Assembly: GCF_031501865.1 (NCBI RefSeq)
Contig: NZ_JARRCW010000001.1
Coordinates: 2,687,001 to 2,751,000, forward strand
DNA from: Pseudovibrio sp. M1P-2-3
GTDB lineage: Bacteria; Pseudomonadota; Alphaproteobacteria; Rhizobiales; Stappiaceae
Length of the DNA: 64,000 nt
Reading direction: 5' to 3'
The notes beneath the pieces are model-generated. The model ran no database searches, was not told where the DNA came from, and saw nothing but the letters and a program-made list of their open reading frames with translations. The position numbers and the translations under genes were made by a program. Positions 9,747 to 17,596 of the stretch are shown piece by piece; positions within the stretch are counted from its first letter, which is position 1, and each line of letters begins with the position of its first letter.

Positions 9747-10886
9747 TTATGGATTGTAGACGCGCGGGCCAACGCCAATGCGTTTTACCTGCTGCCCATC
9801 ATGCAGATAAGCCACGCCCTTGGTGACGATCAGATCACCCGCTGTGAGGTTTCCCGAAACCACCGCAGTTTCTGACGTAAACTCGGCCACTTTGATTTCG
9901 ACCTGTTCAACCGCATTGGTTTGCGGATCTATTTTGAAAGCGTGGGCCAGACCATCCTTTTGCGGCACCGGAATAAAGGCGGTGAGCGGAATAGAGCTGA
10001 AACTTGTTTCCGCTTCAGTTGCGGTAAACTTGTTTGCCACATTCAACGAGACTTCCGCCGTTGCCCCCATGCGCAGGCCCTCGGGCCAGTTTTTCAATTG
10101 CAGCACAACCCGAAAGGCATTTCCCTCTCTGGTTTGCGTTGCGATTTCGCTGACAACGCCCTCATAATCCTCATCCGAGTAGTTCGGTAAAACAATGGGA
10201 TGCTGGGACCCCAGTTTCAGCCCCTTGATAAGGGTTTCAGGGACAGCCACTATAACTTCCACCCCGTCATTGCCTTGAATGTTGAAGACTGTCTGGCCCG
10301 CTGTGATCTGCTGGGAAGGCTCGATCAACCGTTCATCAATCACCCCGTCATAGGGAGCATAAAGGACCGCATCTTTTAAGTCTTCGCGAACCCTGTCTAC
10401 TCGTGATGACAAGGAAGACACGCGGCTGGCAGTGCTGTCTTTGCGGGCTTTAACGCTGTCCAGCGCCGACTTGGCAATCCAGCCATCAGAGAAAAGCTTT
10501 GCTTTACGCTTAAAGTCCGCATCAGCTTCGGCCAGAGTTGCTTGCGCCTCGGCCATTTCGCTTTCCCGTGCTTCCAGTTCCAGCTCCAGATTGCGGGTAT
10601 TAATGCGCGCCAGCGGCTCCCCCTTTGTGACCACAGTTCCCACTTGGACCAAAACGTCTTCAACAGTACCTGCAACCTCAAAACTTAACGGAGCATGTGT
10701 GGACGCCTGCGCACTGCCGGAAAGATGACGCACGGAACTTGCGCCAATGCGCTCCACTTCCATCCAGTAAACGGGCCGAATATCCTGTTTTGGGGCGTCC
10801 TGTTCTTGCTGACAGGCTGCAAGGCTAAATGTGACAAGCAGACCGGCGAATAAATTCCTACCAGAAATCGTACTCAGCTTTTTCAC
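9747..10886 (-). CDS. RND efflux periplasmic adaptor lipoprotein (MFP)
   Basis: Membrane-fusion partner of the RND permease, 379 residues. A lipoprotein signal (KKLSTISGRNLFAG... ending in lipobox LAAC, Cys at about residue 25) anchors it in the inner membrane. Next come a barrel-sandwich half (FEVAGTVEDVLVQVGTVV), an alpha-helical hairpin rich in Ala/Glu (residues about 80-150), the second half (VLYAPYDGVIDERLIEPSQ) and a beta-barrel. GTG 10886 is chosen because it starts the signal peptide and follows AAGGATCAGAGG; the frame is open to 10973. It is the first gene of the efflux operon. Confidence 0.9.
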   Translation of the reverse strand: MKKLSTISGRNLFAGLLVTFSLAACQQEQDAPKQDIRPVYWMEVERIGASSVRHLSGSAQASTHAPLSFEVAGTVEDVLVQVGTVVTKGEPLARINTRNLELELEARESEMAEAQATLAEADADFKRKAKLFSDGWIAKSALDSVKARKDSTASRVSSLSSRVDRVREDLKDAVLYAPYDGVIDERLIEPSQQITAGQTVFNIQGNDGVEVIVAVPETLIKGLKLGSQHPIVLPNYSDEDYEGVVSEIATQTREGNAFRVVLQLKNWPEGLRMGATAEVSLNVANKFTATEAETSFSSIPLTAFIPVPQKDGLAHAFKIDPQTNAVEQVEIKVAEFTSETAVVSGNLTAGDLIVTKGVAYLHDGQQVKRIGVGPRVYNP

Positions 10887-11011
10887 TGCCTCTGATCCTT
10901 TTCCAATGCCGATCAGGCACTTCTTGTTATGGAGAGTATGGCTATTGTCCGCATCTGCTTTAAAGCCATGCACAAAGAGCTAGAAAATAGAACCGGACAA
11001 AATAAACGTTT

Positions 11012-11057
11012 TGGTACTACTCAGTACCAGTTGACAAAATGGTACTAATCAGTACCA
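11012..11057. promoter_or_regulatory. Twin TetR operators of the efflux operon
   Basis: Two nearly identical 18-bp palindromes, TGGTACTACTCAGTACCA (11012-11029) and TGGTACTAATCAGTACCA (11040-11057), differ only in their central bases and are 28 bp apart centre to centre. They lie between the divergent adaptor and tetR genes. A TTGACA box (11031-11036) sits between them, so a bound repressor would cover the plus-strand promoter. This is the clear binding site of the adjacent TetR protein. Confidence 0.85.
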
Positions 11058-11086
11058 ATGTCAATACCATTTTTCAGGACACCACA

Positions 11087-11722
11087 ATGACCACGCCAGA
11101 TGCCACCCTCTCCCCAAAGTCCCAAAAACGCCGATCCGAGCTGATAGCAGCTGCACGGGACCTGTTTTTGGAACATGGCTATAAGAACACGTCGCTCGAT
11201 ATGGTGATTGAACAGGTGGGCGGGTCAAAACGGGAGATATACCGGCACTTTCAAAACAAGGAGGGTTTGTTTTCCGCCGCCATAAAGCAGCGGCAAGCCC
11301 AACTGTTCAAAGAAATTGAGCGTCACTTTGATTCAGAGAAAAACCCTCGGGATGTCATTGAAGAGGTTAGTATTCTCACCGCCAAGAAGATTTTAAGTGC
11401 CGATGTGAATGCAAATATCAGAACTGTGATCAGCGAAGCGGCCATTTTTCCCGATCTGGCAAAAGCGGCCTATGAGAACGGGCATAACCGCGCCTATGCC
11501 CTGTTTGCCCGGTATCTGGAGCAACTGAATGCCAAAGGTCGTTACACCATCGAGAACCCCGCTCTTTCCGCAAGAGTTCTGCTGAGCATGATTAAAGGGG
11601 ACCTGCACGCCCGTGCACTTTTCCTCCCCGACACACACATAAGTGATGATGAAATTCGTCTTCACATGAAAAAAGTCACAGAAATTTTCATGGACGGGGC
11701 GGTGAAAGAAAAAGGCTCCTAA
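11087..11722 (+). CDS. TetR-family repressor of the RND efflux operon
   Basis: Transcription regulator of 211 residues. The N-terminal DNA-binding domain is typical: RRSELIAAARDLFLEHGYKNTSLDMVIEQVGGSKREIYRHFQNKEGLFSA. The C-terminal part resembles the AcrR-type ligand domain (AIFPDLAKAAYENG). It is transcribed away from the adaptor/RND genes, and two operators lie between, so it very likely represses both itself and the pump and is released by a pump substrate. ATG 11087 (AGGA site) is chosen; starting at 11039 would place an operator inside the gene. Confidence 0.92.
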   Translation: MTTPDATLSPKSQKRRSELIAAARDLFLEHGYKNTSLDMVIEQVGGSKREIYRHFQNKEGLFSAAIKQRQAQLFKEIERHFDSEKNPRDVIEEVSILTAKKILSADVNANIRTVISEAAIFPDLAKAAYENGHNRAYALFARYLEQLNAKGRYTIENPALSARVLLSMIKGDLHARALFLPDTHISDDEIRLHMKKVTEIFMDGAVKEKGS

Positions 11723-11749
11723 AGGGAACCAAGAGTTCACTCAAAAAGA

Positions 11750-11779
11750 AAGTGGTCGGGGATACCGACCGACTTTTTT
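11750..11779 (+). terminator. Intrinsic terminator after tetR
   Basis: GGTCGG (11754-11759) pairs with CCGACC (11765-11770), extended by AGT/GACT, and is followed by six T residues. Confidence 0.75.
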
Positions 11780-11865
11780 AGGCGAACCTCCATAGGGCGC
11801 GTATCCGGCCATGGTGGGTCAATTGGGAAAATCTATCAGAGTTGGCTGATAGCCGATTATGAGAC

Positions 11866-12222
11866 CTAAGAGCTCCTCAGAATTGCTGTGACTTGGCCGC
11901 GATATAGGTAGAGAACGGCGGCGCAGAGCAAGCCGAGTATGATTGCCGGAACCGCTGATGGGCCAATGATAAACCAATGTATCAAGGTTGCACCGATCAT
12001 TGTTGCGCCAAGCAGCGAAGCACCAAATGCTTGCCGGTTTGGCCACCATAGAAGTGTCGCTCCAACAACTTCGACCAAACCGGTGAAGTATCGAAACCAC
12101 TGGCCGGATCCAAGGGTCTCAAAGCCTTCAACCATCTCGGGAACACCAATAAGCTTCGCACCGCCAGAGCCTACAAATACGAGCGTGAGCAGGACACGTA
12201 GTCCAATAGAAAGATAGGTCAT
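11866..12222 (-). CDS. DoxX-family membrane protein
   Basis: Small inner-membrane protein of 118 residues with four hydrophobic helices (LRVLLTLVFVGSGGAKLIG, YFTGLVEVVGATLLWW, LLGATMIGATLIHWFIIG, AIILGLLCAAVLYLY). The GSGGAKL and GLVEVVGA motifs fit the DoxX-like family. Members are poorly defined; some link to redox balance. It is divergent from the LysR gene at 12334 with 111 bases between, a layout that often means control by that regulator. Confidence 0.8.
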   Translation of the reverse strand: MTYLSIGLRVLLTLVFVGSGGAKLIGVPEMVEGFETLGSGQWFRYFTGLVEVVGATLLWWPNRQAFGASLLGATMIGATLIHWFIIGPSAVPAIILGLLCAAVLYLYRGQVTAILRSS

Positions 12223-12333
12223 GTTAGTTCCAATTCATGTTTTCTGTTGCTATGCACCAAATTGTATGCTGCATAGACGCAAGTCAACGAGCGCAAAAGC
12301 GCACTGAATGCGCGTAAATTGTACAGGTGTGAA

Positions 12334-13200
12334 ATGGAGAGATGGTCCGAGCTTCGTACAGCCTTTCACGTGGCCAAACTTGGTACGGTAAGCGCAGCAT
12401 CTCGTGCTTTGGGTACGCATAGAGCTACCGTCAACCGGCATATCGATGCTCTGGAAGAAGAGCTCGGGGCGAGAATATTCATCCGCAATCCAAAGGGCTA
12501 CACGCTAACAGAACTGGGCGAAGAGCTCCTCAAGGTTGCGCAAAAGACAGACCAACTATTTGAGGACCTCGTTAATCGCGCAAAGACACAGGATGGACCC
12601 ATCGAGGGTGAGATCAAAATTACGTCGCTGCTTCCGGTCACTAATGTGCTGATGGAGCCAATCTCGGCATTCCGGAGGGCGAATCCTGATTGCCAGATTA
12701 CAATCATTTCAACCGATGAGTTGCAACGCCTCGAGTATGGTGAAGCGCATATCGCAGTTCGGGCAGGAGCAAAGCCTGAACACCCTGACTATGTGGTCCA
12801 GTCTTTTGACCAAACCGGACTGAATCTGTATGCCCATACCAGTTATCTTTCTCGAAACGGCACGCCAAACACTGTGGCGGACTTGGCTTTCCATGAGTTC
12901 GTAATGCCTGCGCTGAACGAACGCCGCCTTGCAATTTGGTCATGGATTGACGAACACATCGCAGATCCAAAGGTAGCCGTGGCAACGAACGACCCGCTCG
13001 TCGTGCGCGAAGCAGTTTATGCAGGGTTGGGGCTTGGGGTTCTGAGCGATATCGATGTGGCCGGTAAGCATGACCTGCGCGCTATTCTTCCAAGTCACAA
13101 AGAGTGGGCAATCCCGCTTTGGCTAGTCACTCATGTTGATCTGCACCGAACCGAGAAGGTGCAAGCCATGCTCAAGCATCTAAGAGCCTTTCGGTGTTGA
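12334..13200 (+). CDS. LysR-family transcriptional regulator
   Basis: DNA-binding regulator of 288 residues. The winged helix-turn-helix spans about residues 4-62 (AFHVAKLGTVSAASRALGTHRATVNRHIDALEEELGARIF). The effector domain follows (GEIKITSLLPVTNVLMEPISAFRRANPDCQ, split over residues 88-117). The motif ATVNRHI, in place of the common SAVSRQI, places it in the subgroup that also holds the LysR at 48.9 kb. The divergent DoxX gene is the probable target. ATG 12334 follows AGGTG; TTG 12319 is less likely. Confidence 0.88.
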   Translation: MERWSELRTAFHVAKLGTVSAASRALGTHRATVNRHIDALEEELGARIFIRNPKGYTLTELGEELLKVAQKTDQLFEDLVNRAKTQDGPIEGEIKITSLLPVTNVLMEPISAFRRANPDCQITIISTDELQRLEYGEAHIAVRAGAKPEHPDYVVQSFDQTGLNLYAHTSYLSRNGTPNTVADLAFHEFVMPALNERRLAIWSWIDEHIADPKVAVATNDPLVVREAVYAGLGLGVLSDIDVAGKHDLRAILPSHKEWAIPLWLVTHVDLHRTEKVQAMLKHLRAFRC

Positions 13201-13320
13201 GCTCAGCGGCTGGGCTGCTCTGTGTAAAGCGGTTGGATTTGCCTAGGGCTGGACAAGTGCTCAAGTGTAACAAGCGGCATCTCACGGCTGTAGGCGTGAA
13301 CAAAAACAAACGCAGCTGCT

Positions 13321-13413
13321 CTAATTCTCCATAAACCTATCTACCAGTGGGAACAGATCACTGGCCAGACCGGTTTCTACAACGGCGTAGATAATAGCAA
13401 GCAAAACAGGTTT
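13321..13413 (-). pseudogene. Truncated 3' remnant of a DUF1467-type gene
   Basis: The minus strand encodes 30 residues and a stop that match the C-terminus of the intact DUF1467 protein at 14032-14301. The shared end is PLVDRFM-x-N, and GLA-x-DL precedes it; I count 18 of 30 identical residues. Both copies end at the same codon with TAG. Upstream of 13413 the similarity stops and the frame meets a stop, so only the last third remains. The copies differ at many third positions, so the duplication is not recent. Confidence 0.7.
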
Positions 13414-13425
13414 CCCTTGCCCCTA

Positions 13426-13450
13426 ATTGCGAATGACTTGCATTTGCAAT
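13426..13450. promoter_or_regulatory. Fur/Mur-like palindrome upstream of irr
   Basis: The arms ATTGCGAATG and CATTTGCAAT (nine of ten bases complementary) flank a 5-base centre. The TGC-AATG...CATT-GCA pattern resembles operators of alphaproteobacterial Fur/Mur-family metal regulators. It lies about 80 bases upstream of the irr start, which suggests iron- or manganese-dependent control of irr, perhaps autoregulation. The regulator is inferred from the pattern alone. Confidence 0.5.
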
Positions 13451-13530
13451 TAAGCTGAGTAATACTGGGAGTAGATGAGTTTCTATGAGCTAAGACCACA
13501 TGCGCGCATTATCCGAAGAAGGCTGTAAGA

Positions 13531-13959
13531 ATGCTTGATAGAGTTAACTTTGATACAGTTGAACTTTTGCGGAAGGCTGGCCTGCGACCAACAAAACAAA
13601 GGCGCACCATTGCGCATCATCTGTTTAAAGGCCAGCACCGGCATGTAGACGCGGCAACTTTGCATGAAGAGGCATGCTGCTACGGTGAAAACATTGCATT
13701 AGCAACCATTTACAACATTCTGCATGATTTCGAGCGTGTCCAGCTTATCCGCCGTGTGGCCGTTTCTGCCGAGCGCACATGGTATGATACAGACACAGGC
13801 GACCACCGACACTACTATATTGGTGAGGAAGACCGGATTATGGACTGTCCTGAAGGGAATCTGGAGCTTGGCACGCTGGCAGATCCGCCTTCCGGCTACA
13901 CCATCAAAAGCGTTGATATTGTCATTCATCTAGAGCCAACGGATAAACCACAGGCTTAA
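13531..13959 (+). CDS. irr: Iron response regulator Irr (Fur family)
   Basis: Fur-family DNA-binding protein of 142 residues. The N-terminal domain AGLRPTKQRRTIAHHLFKG and the later LATIYNILHDFERVQLIRRV are the Fur winged-helix. The metal/haem region reads DTGDHRHYYIGEED, matching the DHHHFF element of Irr, and the tail ADPPSGYTIKSVDIVIHLEP matches the Irr C-terminus (PPEGYEI-x-x-VDVVVRL). Irr senses haem status and represses haem synthesis and iron storage genes when iron is low. The N-terminal haem regulatory GCPW of Bradyrhizobium is absent. It stands alone with a Fur-like palindrome upstream. Confidence 0.85.
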   Translation: MLDRVNFDTVELLRKAGLRPTKQRRTIAHHLFKGQHRHVDAATLHEEACCYGENIALATIYNILHDFERVQLIRRVAVSAERTWYDTDTGDHRHYYIGEEDRIMDCPEGNLELGTLADPPSGYTIKSVDIVIHLEPTDKPQA

Positions 13960-13985
13960 AGAATTCCCTACTCTCAAAAGCCCCT

Positions 13986-14010
13986 ATGTACCGAAGGCTC
14001 TTCGGTACAT
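13986..14010. terminator. Hairpin between irr and DUF1467 gene
   Basis: ATGTACCGAAG (13986-13996) and CTTCGGTACAT (14000-14010) pair perfectly over a 3-base loop between two converging genes. T runs are weak: on the minus strand GGGGCTTTT follows. A bidirectional terminator is likely. Confidence 0.65.
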
Positions 14011-14031
14011 CCTATGCAAAACAGGCCGAAG

Positions 14032-14301
14032 CTAATTGCCCATAAAGCGGTCCACCAAGGGCAGAAGATCCCGCGCCAAGCCAGAGTCTATGACAACGTA
14101 GACAATAGCAAACAAGATGCCGGTGACGATCGTATTGGCAATGACTTTGCGCAGCATATAGGGGTGAACGGGAGCGCTTTCGGCGGAGCCATGAACGGTC
14201 TCCCCCTCTTCTGCCTGCGTTTTGATCCCAAAGGGAAGAATGGCAAGAAACAGGATCCACCACATCATAAAAAACACTGCCACACTTAATACAATGGACA
14301 C
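14032..14301 (-). CDS. DUF1467 family inner-membrane protein
   Basis: Small membrane protein of 89 residues of unknown function with two helices (VLSVAVFFMMWWILFLAILPFG and ANTIVTGILFAIVYVVIDSG) joined by an acidic loop. DUF1467 genes normally lie between the methylmalonyl-CoA epimerase gene and proS in alphaproteobacteria. Here the upstream neighbour is right (33-base gap to the epimerase) but proS is 9 kb away. A broken relative of its 3' end lies at 13321-13413. Confidence 0.85.
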   Translation of the reverse strand: MSIVLSVAVFFMMWWILFLAILPFGIKTQAEEGETVHGSAESAPVHPYMLRKVIANTIVTGILFAIVYVVIDSGLARDLLPLVDRFMGN

Positions 14302-14334
14302 CCGCTATCCCCCCAGATTATCAAAGCTTTTCGA

Positions 14335-14739
14335 TCAAGCCTGTTCAAGCTCGGTCAAAGTGCCAAGAAAATCCTTAGGATGCAAGAAAAGAACTGGCTT
14401 GCCGTGGGCCCCAATTTTCGGCTCCCCGTCCCCTAGAATACGAGCACCTTTGGAAACCAGCTGATCACGGGCTGCGATGATGTCGTCCACCTCGTAACAG
14501 ATGTGGTGGATGCCCCCTGCACTATTGCGCTCCAAGAAGGCGTTGATCGGAGAGTTTTCACCAAGGGGCTCCAACAGCTCGATTTTCGTATTGGGGAGTT
14601 CAACAAAAACCGTCGAAACACCGTGATCAGGCTGGGGCTCCTTTTTGGAAACTACCCCGCCAAGGGTATCACGATATATCTTCAGGGCCTCTTCCATATC
14701 CGGAACAGCTATCGCCACATGGTTCAACCGGCCAATCAT
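14335..14739 (-). CDS. mce: Methylmalonyl-CoA epimerase
   Basis: Cytoplasmic enzyme of the vicinal-oxygen-chelate fold that converts (2S)- to (2R)-methylmalonyl-CoA in the propionyl-CoA to succinyl-CoA route. The 134 residues show RLNHVAIAVPDMEEALKIYRD with the metal His, VSTVFVELPNTKIELLEPLGE, SAGGIHHICYEVDDI with the second His, and the ending HPKDFLGTLTELEQA with the metal Glu. These are the hallmarks of the family, and the gene context with DUF1467 agrees. Confidence 0.93.
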   Translation of the reverse strand: MIGRLNHVAIAVPDMEEALKIYRDTLGGVVSKKEPQPDHGVSTVFVELPNTKIELLEPLGENSPINAFLERNSAGGIHHICYEVDDIIAARDQLVSKGARILGDGEPKIGAHGKPVLFLHPKDFLGTLTELEQA

Positions 14740-15168
14740 CTTCTAACATTCCTCCCAATCACAAATTCCAGAGTGAACAAACAAAGAATTAACGCTCAAG
14801 TCCACTGCGTCAATGGTTCAAGGTGGGGCTAAGGATATTTCCATAAAGATCCCTTAGGAAGAGAAAATAACTGCCATTTTTATTCATGGTAAGTTCCGTT
14901 CCCGTGAGGAAAAATACCTGCACCTTTAGCTAAAATATAAGATACCCATTGGGAAAGGCGCACAACCAACAGGAAAATCACCCTGACAACAACTCTCCTC
15001 TGTTAGAAGGGCTTTAACAGGCGTAAAGTCGCCGCCAAAAGGGAAAAGCTGAAATACGAGAGAAACGTGCACTTAAACCGAACCTTCGCTCAGTGCCAAT
15101 GCCTCTCGCAAAACAAGTTTAAATAACAGGGTGTTGGCGTTCAGCACCCGTATAAAACGGAGCTAAGC
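14740..15168. other. Intergenic stretch, no gene seen
   Basis: About 430 bases separate the divergent epimerase and sugar-kinase genes. No RNA gene, repeat or coding frame with a ribosome site is seen. The promoters of both genes should lie here. Confidence 0.6.
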
Positions 15169-16053
15169 ATGAAAGCGCTTTTTATTGGGCAGTCCTACAT
15201 TGACGTGACTTTTTTGGCAGATACGCTGCCAACTGGAGATGAGAAAACCCTCGCCAATGATTATGCCGTAAGCTTCGGCGGCAATGCGGTGACTGCCGCT
15301 TTTGCTTGTGCCAAGCTTGGTATTGCGCCCGATTTGCTTTGCTCCATGGCCGATGACTGGCTGGCCCGTATGTTCCGCGATATGGCCGCCAAGTATTCCA
15401 TTCCCATTCACAGCTGCAAGGTCAAGGAAAGCTCCTTGTCCTTCATCATGCCTAAAGACGGAAAACGCGCCATTGTACGCTGCCGTGACAACGACTTCCT
15501 GCACCCGTTCCCTGAGTTAAACCTTGCCGGATGTCAGGCGCTGCATGTGGATGGTCACCTTCCAAAAGCCGCTCTTCACTACGCCAAAATGTGCCGCAAA
15601 CACGGAATTTTGACCTCACTGGATGGCGGTGCAGTGCGCGAGAACACCGAAGAACTGCTGAACTACATTGATGTGGCCATAGTCTCTGAACTGTTTTGCG
15701 AACAGCTGGGCAAGACCCCCGAAGAAACACTGGACTACCTGCAGGTGCGCGGCATTAAAGTGGGCGGCGTGACACAAGGCGAGCGCGGCCTGCTGTGGTT
15801 TGAAGGCAGCGGCCCAATCAAGCACCTACCAGCTTTGAAGGTGCCTGCCACGCGGGTTCTGGATACAAACGGTGCCGGTGATACCTTCCACGGGGCCTAT
15901 GTTTATGCCTACCTGGCTCACCCTGAAGGTTCTTGGGAAGACCACTTTAAGCTGGCCCGCGCTGCCTCCGCCCATGCCATCCAGCACCTTGGCAACGAGC
16001 ATTCCCTGCCAGACTTGAAGAACATTGAGGAAGTGAAAGCCCAGTTCTCCTGA
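15169..16053 (+). CDS. PfkB-family carbohydrate kinase
   Basis: Cytoplasmic sugar or nucleoside kinase of the ribokinase fold, 294 residues. The start MKALFIGQSYIDVTF and the FGGNAVTAAFACAKLG motif are the first PfkB signature region. DTNGAGDTFHGAYVYAYL is the second signature, with the catalytic Asp in GAGD and the anion hole. The substrate is not readable; the SFGGNAVTAA form is seen in sugar kinases. It has a GGAG site and its own terminator. The next gene is a sugar-epimerase homologue on the same strand. Confidence 0.88.
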   Translation: MKALFIGQSYIDVTFLADTLPTGDEKTLANDYAVSFGGNAVTAAFACAKLGIAPDLLCSMADDWLARMFRDMAAKYSIPIHSCKVKESSLSFIMPKDGKRAIVRCRDNDFLHPFPELNLAGCQALHVDGHLPKAALHYAKMCRKHGILTSLDGGAVRENTEELLNYIDVAIVSELFCEQLGKTPEETLDYLQVRGIKVGGVTQGERGLLWFEGSGPIKHLPALKVPATRVLDTNGAGDTFHGAYVYAYLAHPEGSWEDHFKLARAASAHAIQHLGNEHSLPDLKNIEEVKAQFS

Positions 16054-16076
16054 TAGTTCTGACAGAACACGATGAC

Positions 16077-16107
16077 AAAGGCTGCACCTTCGGGCGCGGC
16101 CTTTTTT
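16077..16107 (+). terminator. Intrinsic terminator after the sugar kinase
   Basis: AAAGGCTGCACC and GGCGCGGCCTTT form a stem capped by a TTCG tetraloop and followed by T residues (16101-16107). Confidence 0.85.
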
Positions 16108-16294
16108 GTGCCGCATGCATGTAGCCTGACTGTTTCTTCCCTTACTTCTCCTAGCTCAGAGATTTCTTGCTCTTTGATCTGAGGATGCTGCCCCGCCTTC
16201 CAAATTGCTAGAGTTTCAACCGGCTACCATATGCTCGCACCGTTTGGTGAGCCTTGAGTTTGTACCGTAATTCTTGACGTGGGGCAGCGCAGGG

Positions 16295-17467
16295 ATGGAA
16301 ACTTTAGCACTACACAAAGAAGCAGAGCGCCTGCAAGCATGGCTTTTTGAGAGCGCGCTTCCCCTGTGGTTCAAGCAAGGCCTCGACCACAAGAGAGGCG
16401 GATGCTTTGAAAGCTTGAACAGGGATGGCAGTGGCACACACTCCCCCAGACGTGGCCGCCTGCACCCGCGCATGATCTTTGCTTTCTGTGAAGCGGGCAA
16501 ACTGGGGTGGAATGGAGACTGGAGATATGCGGCCCTTCACGCCTATCACTATTTCATAGACCACTATCAAACCAACGAGGGGCACTATGCCAATCTGGTA
16601 TCCCAGAGCGGCCAGATGCTGGACCCGAGCTTTGACCTTTACAATCAGGCTTTCGCTCTTTTGGGGTTTGCACGCATAAATGAAGCGGTTCATGAGCGTG
16701 AAAAACCCGCAATACGCAAGCGCGCCCTTGAGCTTCTGGAACACCTGACCACCCACTACTCCCATAGATCAGGCGGCTTTAAAGAACACTCCAACCGCAG
16801 CACCTATTTCCTGCGCTCCAATCCGCACATGCATCTGTTGGAAGCCATGCTGGCCTGGGAAGAAGAGGACCCGGAAGGCCCATGGGCGGGTATGGCCGAT
16901 GACATCGCGGGCCTTGCCTTTGCCAGATTTTATGACGGGGCCACCGGCTTGGGGGAATATTTCACGCAGGACTGGCGCTGCGCTAAAGGACGTGACGGCG
17001 AACGACTGGAGCCCGGACACCATTATGAGTGGGCCTGGCTTCTTACCCGCTGGGGCCGCCTGCACAAAGATGCCAGTGGGTTTGAGGTGGCAACCCAGCT
17101 GCACACGATTGCCGAAACCCATGGTCTGGACCCCACACAAACATTTGCCATTATGGCTATGGACCGAAGCTATAGACCCATGGACCCAACGGCCCGGCTG
17201 TGGGCGCAAGCGGAGCGCTTAAAGGCTTCATTACTACTATCCTCTCTTGCACGCGGAACTGCACAAATGCACTATCGCCGTTCTTCGGAGCAAGCACTAC
17301 AAGGACTTCTTGCATATCTTGAGGGAATGAAAGCTGGGCTTTGGAAAGACAGGCGCCATGAAAGCGGCAGATTTGCCCAAGAGCCTGTTCCGGCAAGCTC
17401 CTTCTATCACATTATTGGAGTACTCAGCCAACTGACCAACACGAAGCTGCTGGACCTAGCTAGCTAG
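16295..17467 (+). CDS. AGE-family epimerase/isomerase
   Basis: Enzyme of the N-acylglucosamine 2-epimerase/mannose isomerase family, an alpha6/alpha6 barrel, 390 residues. Recognisable elements are the N-terminal GGCFESLNRDG, RRGRLHPRMIFAFCEAG, the SFDLYNQAFALLGFAR segment, SNPHMHLLEAMLAW with the active-site His, and PGHHYEWAWLLTRWGR with another His. Members interconvert aldoses and ketoses or epimerise GlcNAc/ManNAc. The upstream sugar kinase on the same strand suggests a short sugar-use path, although a terminator lies between. ATG 16295 is chosen over TTG 16274. Confidence 0.85.
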   Translation: METLALHKEAERLQAWLFESALPLWFKQGLDHKRGGCFESLNRDGSGTHSPRRGRLHPRMIFAFCEAGKLGWNGDWRYAALHAYHYFIDHYQTNEGHYANLVSQSGQMLDPSFDLYNQAFALLGFARINEAVHEREKPAIRKRALELLEHLTTHYSHRSGGFKEHSNRSTYFLRSNPHMHLLEAMLAWEEEDPEGPWAGMADDIAGLAFARFYDGATGLGEYFTQDWRCAKGRDGERLEPGHHYEWAWLLTRWGRLHKDASGFEVATQLHTIAETHGLDPTQTFAIMAMDRSYRPMDPTARLWAQAERLKASLLLSSLARGTAQMHYRRSSEQALQGLLAYLEGMKAGLWKDRRHESGRFAQEPVPASSFYHIIGVLSQLTNTKLLDLAS

Positions 17468-17596
17468 GTTACATGTATTAAAGACGCCATACTCACCTCT
17501 GAGTTTGTTATGTTGAAAACAAAAAGCGTAACCCGCGGGATTTACTTAGTCTCATACGCTTGAAATCTTCAGAACTTCGGGTTCATTTTTGAGTGA

